DNA from: Neopestalotiopsis rosae | Taxonomy: Eukaryota; Ascomycota; Sordariomycetes; Amphisphaeriales; Sporocadaceae | Assembly: GCA_023078685.1 (NCBI GenBank) | Contig: JALGAS010000004.1 | Span: forward strand, 3,410,001-3,474,000 | Reading direction: 5' to 3' | Length of the DNA: 64,000 bases | Shown: positions 45,030 to 55,703 of the stretch, in pieces | How the letters are laid out: each line of letters opens with the position of its first letter | Numbering within the stretch: position 1 is the first letter of the stretch | The notes under the pieces: model-generated | Seen by the model: the letters and a program-made list of their open reading frames with translations, nothing else | The model's database searches: none | Told to the model about the DNA's origin: nothing | Program-made: the position numbers and the translations under genes

Positions 45030-46519
45030 ATACGAGTGGCTGCTATCAACTCTCGCCAGATGAAATATCCTTATCCTGGTCTGAGCTGTTTGGATGTCTT
45101 TCCTGTTGAGATGAGCGTCCACTCCGGCACCTTAACCCCGCGTTCGGTTCATCCCGCATCACCAGTTCTGCTTACCGAAAATGGCCCACTAGTGTTGGTA
45201 CATTCGAATGCCCACGTTCAATTAAGTAACAAGGGCTTCCTACATATTTAAAGTTCGAGAATGGATGAGGGCTAAAAAGCGCTCCCGGGTCCCTATTCAA
45301 CGCGAAATCACGTGATCAACTGAGTGAAATTGAGATTAGGCGGCGCTCAGTGACAAATTCGATTGTACGAAGTATATTGTTTTGTAATAGGTGAGCAGTT
45401 AAATGACAGGATTTGTGTCTTTTCGAACGAGAGAGATATTGATTCGAGTATCGCCCTTTCTTTTTCCTATCGGCTGTTGCTTGATTGGCCGATTAAAGCT
45501 AGCAGGAAGTTTTACTTAATGTGTTATCCTTGCGTGTACAGAAGCCACTGTGGCCGGCGGGGCTAATTTACTGGTTTGTAGGGGCTTACAGTAAAGGTGC
45601 CGGAATGCTTCCAGAACCAACCCTGGAACTCGCACCTCTTGAGAACTACAGTTCCATACCTGGCATAGCAGATGAGAAAGAAAAATGTCAGAGTTTGATG
45701 GGCGAGACGGACTTTCAAGATTTGTTTTTCCACAGCCTGGTCTCGGCCAGTCCAGGGCACTTGTGGTGCCATACGGAATATGCAGAGTATCATCACAATC
45801 ACTGGCCAGGGTCATAACCACTCGTAGTGCAGCTTCCTCAATAGTGCGAGCCTCTCTCAAGCACCAGAAAATTTAATTCTGGTGGCTTCCGAGACGATAG
45901 CACCGGGTAATTGTGTAAACATGGACTCGAAGAAGCAGCCGTGGATGTGACTTTTGTGATTTAGTGGGTTTTTGTTTAAGATCCACGACCGTTGTATAGA
46001 CAATTAGGATTGAGAGAAGAGTTGAGCTATTACGGCTGACAAATGAGCATGTACGTTCGATTCGTTATAGCAGTATGTCATGACCATTATATCAATCCCC
46101 GCATAGTGTTTCATTGCCGCGGTAATCACTCTCTCGCTCTTAGCTCCTCCGATCGCACGAGCTTCGCACACTATAACCTCATTTATCGTGACTGGTCAAG
46201 ATCAACTTGATAGTTTCTTTGGCTAGGTATGCAATTCGTGGCTGTGATGCAACCTCGCTGCATAATCAGGTGGACCGAAAAGTGTCAGAAGCGAATCATC
46301 ATTCCTTACTCATGTCGACTATGCCTACATTGGCCGTCAACGTTTGTCACACTGTCCTTGGCACGCAGCCTTATGGGCATAGTGTGTCATACTCTCTGCC
46401 CATATCTATATATTGGCTGTGGCTGAGAGCGCCGCATATATATTGTTACAGGAATCTTTGCATCTCCAGGCTTTTCCACATTCATTGCCCAAACTTGTGA
46501 TCTAAGCTCAATTATAACA
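45030..46519. other. Intergenic between the BTB pseudogene and the putative cluster
   Basis: 1.5 kb. The left part is the relic BTB promoter (CACGTG at 45309). A 114-codon minus-strand ORF (45516-45860) has no recognisable domain. The 3' part has TATA-rich sequence about 60-110 bp before the O-methyltransferase start. This stretch is the left edge of the putative biosynthetic cluster. Confidence 0.5.
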
Positions 46520-47821
46520 ATGGCGACTTCCGGCCTACGCAAGATTGCTGAACTCGATAGTATCAAGATCGATGATTTCGCAAACGAAGAAGAACGGTAT
46601 GCAGCAAAAGAGGCAGCTCGCCAGCTTTTGAGACGCCTTGAAACGCCCATTGAGCAGGTCTTTGCTCTCACGCTGGATACTCCCAGTCTCATCGCCTCGC
46701 TCGAGGTTTGTCTGAACTTGGGAATATGGGCAAAATGGAGAGAGTCGATTGGTGAAACCCAAGACTCAACCCGAAGTCTCGATGATATCATTGAAATGGG
46801 CTCTGAGAGCATTGAACCAGATCTACTTCGTAAGTAACGATCCAATCCCACGCTTCGGATAATACTAACTTCAAGACAGGTCGACTATTGCGCATGATTG
46901 CGACTGCGAGTTTCTTGGAGGAAGTCGGCGTGGACGCTTGGAAGCCGACGCCGTTGACTCTAGCTCTTGGCGATAAATCGACTCATTTGGGAGGAATGCT
47001 CGAATGGGGGTAAGTTGAGTTACTCATGATTGAATGAAACTTGCCACTTATCTTCTCTCAGGTCACACTCCAGTCTCATTTGTGGCGCCAACCTGCCGCA
47101 ATTCCTCAAGAAAAATGGATATCGAAATCCGAACGATGCTGCAAAATTTGACAACCATACTGATGCCTTTGGTGACAACTTCTTTGGCCTACTCAGCTCT
47201 GATCCGGTCAAGAATAGAGTCTTCATGGAGATGATGACGGCATGGCAAGTGCAAAAGGTGGACTGGACACAAGTCTACGATACCAACCGGATTGTTGATG
47301 GCGCCGACCTTTCTCAGCCGTTATTCGTCGACGTGGGCGGTATGCACGGAATCGACGCCGCCAGACTGCTGGCTCGTCATCCCGACCTCCCGGAGAACAC
47401 GCTCTTCGTCCAGGATCAACCTCATGTAGTGTCCTCTGACGCCCACCCGATCGACAAGCGCATCACAAAAGTGCCGCACGACTTCTTCCAGCCGCAGACG
47501 ATACTGAACGCCAGAGCCTATTTCTTCCACGCCGTGCCGCATGACTGGTCGGACGAGGACAATCTGCGCATCTTCAAGAACATCACGTCGGCCATGAAGA
47601 AGGGTTACTCCAAGATGTTGATATACGAGGTCGTCTTGCCTCCAACCGGAGCCAATGCGATCCAAAGCAGCCTAGACATGACTGTCATGATTGTGCTCTC
47701 CGCCTCTGAACGGACAGAGCAACATTGGTACGAGTTGTTGGAAAAGGCCGGACTGAAGATCGTCAGCATCTCTCGACGACCAGGTGTGGTTGAGAGTGTT
47801 ATCGAGGCAGAGCTAGCTTGA
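46520..47821 (+). CDS. SAM-dependent O-methyltransferase (family 2, fungal)
   Basis: Three exons (46520-46829, 46880-47009, 47062-47821) with introns of 50 and 52 bp; 399 aa. Transfers methyl from S-adenosylmethionine to a hydroxyl, usually on a phenolic secondary metabolite. The N-terminal half is the helical dimerisation domain. The SAM loop is LFVDVGGMHGIDAARLL (Asp237). The catalytic region is AYFFHAVPHDWSDEDNLRIFKNI with the predicted base His307 in PHDWSDE, followed by EVVLPPTGANAIQSSLDMTVMIVLSASERTEQHW. This is the pattern of COMT-like fungal enzymes in polyketide clusters. It is the first of six neighbouring genes with secondary-metabolite signatures. Substrate unknown. Confidence 0.92.
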
Positions 47822-48486
47822 GGCCGGCTTCATTATCAGAGCCTCTTCCAGGGTACTCATCAACTCTGAGGTCGGTTAGCTTCTCCAAGAAAAGAGCTTT
47901 GGGAAAGGATCTACACCAATATACTCAAGCGCCTTCCACTTAGTTTTCTATCTTGTCCTTTAGAGCATGAGTCGTACCGGACAGGCTGGTTTGATGGATT
48001 TGCACCAATCTTGTGTGCATGATTTCTTATCACAATTAGATTACTCTTATGATACTGCGTGTATTCTAGATGAAATCACTTGGTACAAATCATCTCTCTG
48101 CACTCATTGGTGTAGATCACTTGCAGATTGCCACTGGTCCGGTGTGTTGTGCCATCCGTATGATTACCCGGAGATTTTATCCCACGCGCGCGGTCAACTT
48201 AAACTTTCGAACAGTATGATGGTAATGTCGCATTTTCATTCCGGGAACAGATATCATACGCTGAGGATATATAGCTGCGGGGATCGTACATATATTCCAG
48301 CGGCTACAATATTCTATACGGCTCTAGCCGTGATCACCGGCCACTGATCGGCATCTCGGCTTAATATGATAATATTTATCTGCAACTTTCTTATGCGCAT
48401 AAGTACGACAATCTGCCGCTGCTCATTCTTTTTCGTTTGGGAAAATTCTGGTCCAGGAGACAATATTCACAATTGGCACAGTCACG
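47822..48486. other. Intergenic, promoter of the DUF1996 gene
   Basis: 665 bp. A 126-codon ORF (47967-48347) is Cys/His/Ser-rich with no domain and is probably chance. Confidence 0.5.
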
Positions 48487-49806
48487 ATGTACCTATCACT
48501 CCTGGCACTTACCACACTGGTGCCCGTGGTCTTCGGACAGGCCAGAGGAGATGGCAATTTTGTACGTTTTGGTTGTTCCCAGCTCGTTGTCGAGCGCATC
48601 GACCCTCTTGTCGCTCCCGGCTTGAACCCATCACCACACACACATCAAGTTGTTGGAGGCAACAGCTTCAATGCTTCAGTATGGCTCTATCCGCTCCTTT
48701 GTCGCTCTTCATAACTGACATGGAGATTAGATGGACCCTAGCAGCATTGATCCCCCTGCACAGTCGACATGTACCTCTTGCATCTATACCGCGGACAAGA
48801 GCAACTACTGGACAGCCTCGATTTACTTCCAATCCCCGGAGAATGGTACCTTCAAGCGCGTTCCACAAATGGCAAATGGTCGCCTGAACAGGACACTACT
48901 GGAGCAAGATGGTGGTATCACTGTCTACTATATGAGACCTTTCAGTGGAACAAACAAGAACACGACAGTATTTCCGCCGGTAAGTCCCCGATATTGCTGG
49001 ATTCATGAGAGTGGTCTGACAGCTCGTCGTATCCTAGGGCTTCCGAATGCTTGCTGGGGATCCTACCCTGCGCAACCGAACGGATAGCTTCGCCAACATC
49101 TGCCATCGTTGCCTGGCAGCCAGTGACCGTCTCATGGGTGGTGATGGAGCGCCATGTGATGCGAATGACTTTAAATCCTTCCCTCCCAAGATGTGTGCTG
49201 GTGGAATTCGTGCGACTGTCATCTTCCCGTCATGCTGGGATGGAAAGAACCTGGACAGTCCCGACCATAGAACTCACGTCGCATACGGCCCTGGACAGGC
49301 TTTGGCAGGCGATCAGTGTCCGGACACCCACCCCGTCAGAATTCCACAAGTCATGTATGAGATCATGTACGACACAACCCAGTTCAACAATCCAGACTAT
49401 TGGAAAGATGGCAAGCAGCCATTTGTGTACAGTTTCGGCGACCCGTAAGTATTCTCCGCTCCACATCGAATGAGACATCCATGCAAATCGGTGCTGAATA
49501 ATATCACGAATACAGAACCGGTTTTGGTGCGCATGGTGATTACCTCTTTGGCTGGAAAGACGATGCCCTCCAGCGCGCCATGGATGGTCTCGGAACCACC
49601 TGCGCCAGCGAAGATTGCACCCAAGTGCTTGACATTCAAGCTGGGAAAGACGCCATTGCCTGCACCAAGGCTCAGCAAGCGACGGAGGATGTGGGCTCTT
49701 CAAACTGTAAGCTGAAGCCTTTCGAAATGACCATTGTTGATACAGCGTTCCACTGACTCAAATTATAGGGCTGAAGACACTCCCGGGAGGGATGCCAATC
49801 ATGTAG
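48487..49806 (+). CDS. Secreted DUF1996 protein
   Basis: Five exons (48487-48678, 48731-48979, 49038-49444, 49516-49706, 49769-49806); the four introns are 52, 58, 71 and 62 bp, and the last exon is 38 bp; 358 aa. Signal peptide MYLSLLALTTLVPVVFG. The DUF1996 hallmarks are RFGCSQLVVERIDPLVAPG, SPHTHQVVGGNSF, CTSCIYTADKSNYWTASIYF, GGITVYYM, MCAGGIRATVIFPSCWDGKNLDSPDHRTHVAY, THPVRIPQVMYEI, FGAHGDYLFGWKDDALQRAM and the end WLKTLPGGMPIM. Members are extracellular proteins, often with WSC domains (none here); their activity is not established. Its place between tailoring enzymes is notable. Confidence 0.92.
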
Positions 49807-50567
49807 GCGTCGAGCTAGGGCACTCTTACAGCCGACACTTGGGTTCGGATCCGGGCGGGAACACGAAGGCTTATCCACTGTAATTAGGCACTGAGCTGGA
49901 CCATCGCGCAACTGTCGCGCGCGATATAGAGGGTGTATTTTACCATATTAGGGAATTTTAACGTGAACGGATTCTTTGACGCTCTCCAGTATAGCATGTG
50001 CTCGACTTGCATCAAACATGCACGATGACTTCCCCTCAGCGCCGGAGAGGTTCCGGTTTTCGGACAATCTGAGACGTTCATTGCCCACACGCCACATCAT
50101 CACAGCCTCCCTCTTATCCGAAATCACAAGCGATCTGCAGGTACACAAAAGAGATCATAACTCACCACCAATACCCCGGATTTCGGGTCCGTCCTGAGGA
50201 ACCACCCCACATTCCGTTCGGCAATTCGCCCGGCGAAGCGATTTCCTGTCTCAATCGTGAGACAACCCACTCACCCATTTGCCTGCCAGACACTTATCAG
50301 CTGCGGCTTCTTTTTGTGCAAGTCTTGACAATTACGACATGCATTGCGGTTTTCACCCCACAATGCGTCCGACGCCGCTTACAAAGGGCGAGGTCAGCTG
50401 CCTCTTTGGGCAGTTGATGATCCGTAATAGAATCGTAACTCCGACCGCCGATATATGATTTTGACCTGGCCTGTAGACTATCAGTCTTATATCATTACTT
50501 TTCTACGTAGCTCGGACTCGATCTTTACAAATTATATCGCTTGCACCAACAGTGTTCAGAAACGATC
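49807..50567. other. Intergenic, promoter of the scytalone-dehydratase-like gene
   Basis: 760 bp with no supported gene. AT-rich near the start codon. Confidence 0.55.
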
Positions 50568-51168
50568 ATGGACACTTTTGAAATCTACGAGGTTCCAGAG
50601 TCTCTGACCTTTCGGGACTACCTGAACATCTGTCAATGCGCCAGGACTCTTGCAGACGGCTATGATCGCAAAGTGAGTCGCACATGAACCGGCAGATTCT
50701 GTCACCTTGCATGCGCAAAATGCTGATACAATGGGCCTACAGGACAAGGCACGCGTCCGCGCATCGCTGACGCCAGACGAGGTGGTGGTGGACTACTCCA
50801 AGGTGAACAAGGAATGGGGCCGCATCCCGTACGCGACGGACAAGTTCGTGGACCTGTGGATGGGGCCGGAGCACCTGGGCGTCAAGGCGCTGGCGACGCA
50901 GCACCTGCTGGGCATCCCCTACTTCAAGTCGGTGACCGAGACCGAGGTCCTGGTCGAGTGGCACCAGCTGGCCAGCCACGCCCGCCGCGAAAAGGGCGCC
51001 GACCACTCGGACCCCATGGCCAAGATTGTCGAGACGAGCGACGGGCGCAGCTGGATGCAGCAAAAGTATGTCAAGGTCGGCACGGCTTGGAGGATCCGGG
51101 AGATTCGGCCGGAAGCCATTTACCACACTGGTGATTGGCAGCAGGTTAGGAGACAAGATGAAGAGTAA
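50568..51168 (+). CDS. Scytalone-dehydratase-like protein (NTF2/SnoaL fold)
   Basis: Two exons (50568-50672, 50743-51168) with a 70-bp phase-0 intron; 176 aa, close to the 172 aa of the rice blast enzyme. The fold dehydrates cyclic polyketide alcohols. Aligned by eye with scytalone dehydratase it keeps Tyr32 and Asp33 (GYDRKD), Tyr53 (VDYSKV), His89 (TQHLLG) and His114 (ASHARR), the water- and substrate-holding set. The active-site Asn of the melanin enzyme appears to be replaced (a Met near residue 152), so the substrate is probably not scytalone. Exon 2 has unusually GC-rich third positions compared with its flanks. It belongs to the putative cluster. Confidence 0.82.
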
Positions 51169-51580
51169 TGAGGCCATATTCTCTTGTCAAAGAACGAACA
51201 AATGAACGTGGTGGAGAAGTGATATTGACGACGTCTTTACGGAAATGCATGCGACTATAGAGCGATAGAAACTCGTCAGAAAGCCTAGATCGGGCGGGGT
51301 GTAATCCAAATTCCAGTTGCCACAGTAAAGCACGTTAACCCGTCACACGCAGTCAAGTTCAGACTGAAAGCTGATATCGAATCCTTTCTCATTTAGGTTG
51401 GTTTTCGTTTGAAGAGTCTGAGAACTCTATCCATCTAATTCATCTATCTACGTGTGTCTGTTTACATGATTATTGAAGCAAAGCACCTGTTTTGCCATCC
51501 AGATTATATACCAAAAGTCCGCTAAAGTAGAACGCTAATATCACTTGTCTTAGGGCCTTGAGACCACTAAGGTCCATCAC
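51169..51580. other. Intergenic, 3' flanks
   Basis: 411 bp between convergent genes, AT-rich, no ORF. Confidence 0.65.
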
Positions 51581-52843
51581 CTACTCCATCTCTGGGGGCG
51601 GCCCGTGCGATGCGAACAGCTCAGCCAGTTTAGGGGCTGCTCCAGGGCTGGTAAAAAGCCCCAAGTTCCGCCATGTCTCCTCTGCCGTCTCCTCGGATCT
51701 CTCAAACAGTTGCTTCTCGATATTGGGCAAAGCAGATTCAAGTGCTTCGCTGAATGCTTCCAGCCCGTTCGATTTGCTGCTTGCCTCGTCCCATGCATTC
51801 TTGATGACTGTCGAAAAGTCTAGAGCGTCGCGCATGGCCAGATTGACACCCTCTCCTGCAAATGGTGTCATCAAGTGCGCTGCGTCGCCCATCAGGGACA
51901 CGCCGGCCTTGTGCTGCCACGCCAATTGTCCCACCGGAAGCATGTATAGAGGCTTGATGTCCAGAGGGCCAGACTGATCCTCGAGCCCACGGGTAATCAG
52001 TTCTTGTAGCTTGGGCCCGTAATTTCCAAACGTCATCCACCGCTCGTCACCAGATTCGAGGCTCAGCAGCTTGTCCTTTGCCTCGGCGGCCGTCGCGCTG
52101 CCCAGTCCACTGTACTCGGCCACCCCGTCCTCGGTGGTGTTGAGAGCGAGGTAGATGCGCGCGGCTCCGCGCACGCCGCGCTGGCACATGATGACGTTGC
52201 CGTCACCGGGCGCGGCAAAGGTACCCGGGCCCACAAACTCGGCGAGGTGAGGGTAGCGCGTGGTAAAGTCGGTAATGGTGAGCGTGATGAACGTGACGCC
52301 GCTGTAGTGAGGCTTCGTGTCTGTGAGCTGCGACCGGATGCGCGACCACGCGCCGTCGGCGCCCATGACCAGGTCCGCGGTGCTGGTGCCCCGGGCGCCG
52401 AAATCCAGGACGTATTGACTACTTGCACCCGCATCATTTTGAGTCGCCTGCAAGAGCTTGTGTTCCCATGCGATGCTCTCGGCCGGGATGTGAGATAGCA
52501 AGAGCTTAGTGAGGTCGTGTCGCGATATCTCTGGGCGCCCGCCGCTGCCCCTGTCGGCGTGTAGGATGTTGCCTTCCTTGTCCGCCACCACATCTGCTTC
52601 TTCGCATTGCCCGGTGAGCGCGATGAACTCGTCGTAGAGGTTGCAGGCACGGATGGCATCGAGGCCGGTTCCTTCATTCAGGTTCAACATGCCGGATTGT
52701 TGCGTGAACTCTTCTTCCGTCGGTCTGGCGCGCAGGTCATAAATCTTGAAAGGCACACCTTGTCGGTGCAGAAGAAGGCCCAATGTGAGACCGGCAGGAC
52801 CAGCGCCTATAATAGCTATTTGAGGCTTGGAAGCAGAAGCCAT
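51581..52843 (-). CDS. FAD-dependent monooxygenase (PHBH/TetX-like)
   Basis: Intronless, 420 aa. Hydroxylates or oxidatively cleaves aromatic substrates using NAD(P)H, O2 and FAD. The FAD dinucleotide loop IAIIGAGPAGLTLGLLL is at residues 9-25. Next come QSGMLNLNEGTGLDAIRA, the conserved substrate-domain Arg of ISRHDLTKLLL, the DG motif VMGADGAWSRIRSQL, and the second FAD motif LMGDAAHLMTPFAGEGVNLAMRDALDF. No membrane anchor is seen at the C terminus. Such enzymes are frequent tailoring steps in fungal polyketide and meroterpenoid pathways. It is divergent from the short-chain dehydrogenase across 1.4 kb and tail-to-tail with the scytalone-dehydratase-like gene. Confidence 0.93.
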   Translation of the reverse strand: MASASKPQIAIIGAGPAGLTLGLLLHRQGVPFKIYDLRARPTEEEFTQQSGMLNLNEGTGLDAIRACNLYDEFIALTGQCEEADVVADKEGNILHADRGSGGRPEISRHDLTKLLLSHIPAESIAWEHKLLQATQNDAGASSQYVLDFGARGTSTADLVMGADGAWSRIRSQLTDTKPHYSGVTFITLTITDFTTRYPHLAEFVGPGTFAAPGDGNVIMCQRGVRGAARIYLALNTTEDGVAEYSGLGSATAAEAKDKLLSLESGDERWMTFGNYGPKLQELITRGLEDQSGPLDIKPLYMLPVGQLAWQHKAGVSLMGDAAHLMTPFAGEGVNLAMRDALDFSTVIKNAWDEASSKSNGLEAFSEALESALPNIEKQLFERSEETAEETWRNLGLFTSPGAAPKLAELFASHGPPPEME

Positions 52844-54248
52844 GATGAAGATGGCTGCTACCTTTGATGCTTCAATAGTTGATATGTGAGAGTATTGAAT
52901 TATCGTGTGTCTGCTGCAATGCTAGGTAAGGAGTAGATGATTTCAATATGAAGTTGAGTGTCTTATTTCAGCCATTACTTGGCGTGCCCGCCTACATCTT
53001 ATATACAGAGTATAGAGACATGATCAAAACCTTTATGACTCGGCATTCTGGATCTTTAGTCATGTGGGTACCGGTAATGTCAATTGATTTCAGATATCCG
53101 TACGATTTCGTGGTCTGGTCTTGTCTCTGGTCAGCATTAGGCACACCATCTATCCCGGATTTGGCCTTGGCGTATTCAAAAGTGCCGTGCTCAATAGCGA
53201 CTCAAGCACCAAAGACTGGTGCGGCTCGGGCCCGAACCTGTCAGAAGGGACCGAAGCATTATTTGCTCCACCTCACTCGGGGGCCTCAATGCCCGGACCA
53301 CGCAGAAGCAGAGTACTCTGAATAGCAACCATCAAGTGGTCTCCGTATTGCCGTCCAATATTGATGATCTCTTCTGCGTGACGGAGCCGCGAACTTTCGC
53401 CGTCCATTACTTCATTCCGCGTCGGGCACTTGGCACCAAGATTCGGTACCGGATCGTCGAATGCCGGCGCCTGTGTGCCCCGCACAGCCAGTCAACTTAC
53501 CGTGTTGCCCACTCAAACCTCACCCTCAAGCGTCAAGGAAAACCATCCACATACCTGCAAAGAACTTTAAGAATAGAATAAATCGATACGTTCATTGCGC
53601 ACTTGCATTGAGTCGTCAGAAACTGTAAGTGTAATAGATGAATGATACATTTGGTCTCACTATTTTATAGAATTTCTGGTCATTACAACATGCCGGGCCG
53701 GAGGGCATAACGCAGCTGATTCTGTAGTTTACACGTTGTAAATACGTTATGCCAAGTCCCCTGGCCCGACTCCAGAATAGTATATCTCAAGAACACCTTC
53801 TGCCAAGACCCATGATCATGATGTCCAATGCGCCAGATATAGTCCACGTGTTTGCCATGAGAACACATCTTAGGCAACGATGCCCTCAGATGGGATGGTC
53901 TGATGTGTTGGTGACAGCAAAATTGTGCCGTTGCGTGTGAACTATCATCAAATCCACATGTTGCAATTCATGAAATGGCATCTGTTCAATCGTGGCGTCT
54001 ACTAAATTTCGTCTGGTCGTATGCGTGGGCTTCCATTGAGGTGGGTAGCCGATCGCGGGGCCGAATGGGGTATGGGGTACGGGGCATCCGGAGAAGTATC
54101 GCAAAGAGGCAACTGGCACTGCCATAGATTAGCATCTAGGTTGATAACAATCTAAATTCTGATTTCTTACCACTCAACACCCCTCGTGGACATCTGTTCG
54201 TGTGCCTGCTGCCAAGAGGGAGATTTACTCGTCAGAAAAGTGCCAAAC
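52844..54248. other. Large divergent promoter region inside the cluster
   Basis: 1.4 kb between the FAD monooxygenase (minus) and the dehydrogenase (plus). ORFs of 60-125 codons overlap on both strands and carry no domain. Size and position suit a shared regulatory region. Confidence 0.5.
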
Positions 54249-55178
54249 ATGTCAAAGCCAGAGTTCTCCCTTCGTACTGGTATATATGATGCCATCGATC
54301 CGGAAAGATTCAATGGCCAACTTGCCGGCAAGATCGCTCTTGTGACCGGATCAAGTCGGGGGATTGGAAAAGAAATAGCTTCTGCTCTGGCTAGAGCTGG
54401 GGCATCCGTTGTGATCACCGGCCGGGCTGAGCATGAGGTTCGAGAAACCGCCACGGCCATCTCCGCGGAGATAGATGCGGCGAAAGGCGAGAACAAGGTG
54501 ATCGCAGTTGTTGGAGATGTTTGTTCCGAGTCAGACACAGAGAGACTTGTCCAAACGACTACAGAGTCGCTGGGACCTATCGACATACTCATATGCAATG
54601 CCGGAACAAACACCTTCATGCCTTTTCACCTAACCGACTCGTCCGGATGGTGGAGGCAAATCGAGGTCAACGTCAAAGGGCCAACGGAGCTCACGCGCAA
54701 GGTGCTGCCTTCCATGCGGGATCGCAACTCGGGCACAATCATCTTCACCTCGAGCCGAGCCGCCGCCGCCGATCTGCCGTGGGCCGCTGCGTACAGTTGC
54801 GCGAAGACGGCCATTACGCGCTTCGCAGGAGTCCTGCAAAAGGAGATGGACATTCTACAGACGACGGACCACGGGCAGAACGGCATCTCGGTCTTTTCCA
54901 TGCACCCGGGCGAAGTCAAGACCAGGCTGCACACGACTGCATTTCCGGAAAAGACCAGGGAGGAGGCGCCCTACGTGATTGAGCACATGGAGAAGATGGC
55001 AAAAAGCCATCCCGACTTCAAGGCCGAGTTGGCGGCTTGGACTTGTGTTTATCTCGCTGCTGGAAATGGCAAGGCGCTCGAGGGACGCTTGGTCGATGCT
55101 ACCCGGGATATCGAGGAGGTCAAAACTCATGTTCTCTCTATTGAGAAACCACGGATCACCAATGCTTGCGCTCCATAG
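54249..55178 (+). CDS. Short-chain dehydrogenase/reductase
   Basis: Intronless, 309 aa from the Met at 54249 (MSKPEFSLRTG); an upstream in-frame ATG at 54186 would add a Cys-rich leader and is less likely. Classical SDR: cofactor loop TGSSRGIG (residues 33-40), ICNAGTNTF, catalytic Ser in TIIFTSSRAAA, and YSCAK with the Tyr/Lys pair. The extended C terminus has HPGEVKTRLHTTAF, PYVIEHMEKMAKSHP and YLAAGNGKALEGRLVDATRDIEE, a pattern seen in fungal secondary-metabolite reductases. NADP(H) preference is suggested by the Arg in GRAEHE at the end of strand 2. Ketone or alcohol substrate unknown. Confidence 0.92.
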   Translation: MSKPEFSLRTGIYDAIDPERFNGQLAGKIALVTGSSRGIGKEIASALARAGASVVITGRAEHEVRETATAISAEIDAAKGENKVIAVVGDVCSESDTERLVQTTTESLGPIDILICNAGTNTFMPFHLTDSSGWWRQIEVNVKGPTELTRKVLPSMRDRNSGTIIFTSSRAAAADLPWAAAYSCAKTAITRFAGVLQKEMDILQTTDHGQNGISVFSMHPGEVKTRLHTTAFPEKTREEAPYVIEHMEKMAKSHPDFKAELAAWTCVYLAAGNGKALEGRLVDATRDIEEVKTHVLSIEKPRITNACAP

Positions 55179-55703
55179 CTAGATAGGTTTCAAATCAAAT
55201 CTATTATGCTGGTGATTTTGCACCGCTTTCTATTTATCTATAGACTGTGATGTATTAACAAGGCTAACTATTTGCGGTGGAAGATGTGCTCCGTAGCCTG
55301 ATAATTTGAGAGGTATGAACTAAGTGACACAAAACAAGGGGAAAGCTGACGATTTACCGAGTGACACTCCAAAAATGATTGTAGATACGCATTGGGAAAG
55401 TCGAGTGGACAATCAAGTTGCGAGACATCCCAGTTCGGCAGTTGGAGATTGGGTCTACGCAAGCAATAGATTTCTTGAGTGCTACCACTCCATTGGAGCC
55501 ACTGTTGTGCACGTGGTCCAGGTGGCAAATGAATACACTTCTAATGCTGTAGATATGGACCTCTAGCGCTCTATGCAACGAATTCAAAGACTTCATCAGG
55601 CATTCCTATACTGCAGGTGAAGCATATCAAGCATTTCGCAGCCTGCAGCTCTGGTCTCACAATTACTCATCGTCTGCAACGCGTCCATCGCGTATCAGAA
55701 ACC
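55179..55703. other. Intergenic, promoter of the MFS pump
   Basis: 524 bp. An 80-codon ORF (55324-55566) has no domain and is opposed on the minus strand. Confidence 0.55.

Larger units (their letters stand above)
40921..45550. repeat. Old tandem duplication of a BTB gene unit
   Basis: Unit A (about 40921-42880) and unit B (about 43437-45550) share gene order, intron positions, promoter elements and weak homology beyond the promoter, in the same orientation. Coding identity between the aligned segments I checked by eye is only moderate. No flanking transposon is visible. Confidence 0.65.

Noticed and set aside
50737..51177. 146-codon minus-strand ORF opposite the scytalone-dehydratase-like gene
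   Set aside because: Opposite a gene with matching catalytic residues; arises from high GC at third positions.
51577..52677. Long alternative frames over the FAD monooxygenase
   Set aside because: Caused by GC-rich codon use in a clear 420-aa monooxygenase; their Arg/Ser-rich translations have no domain.
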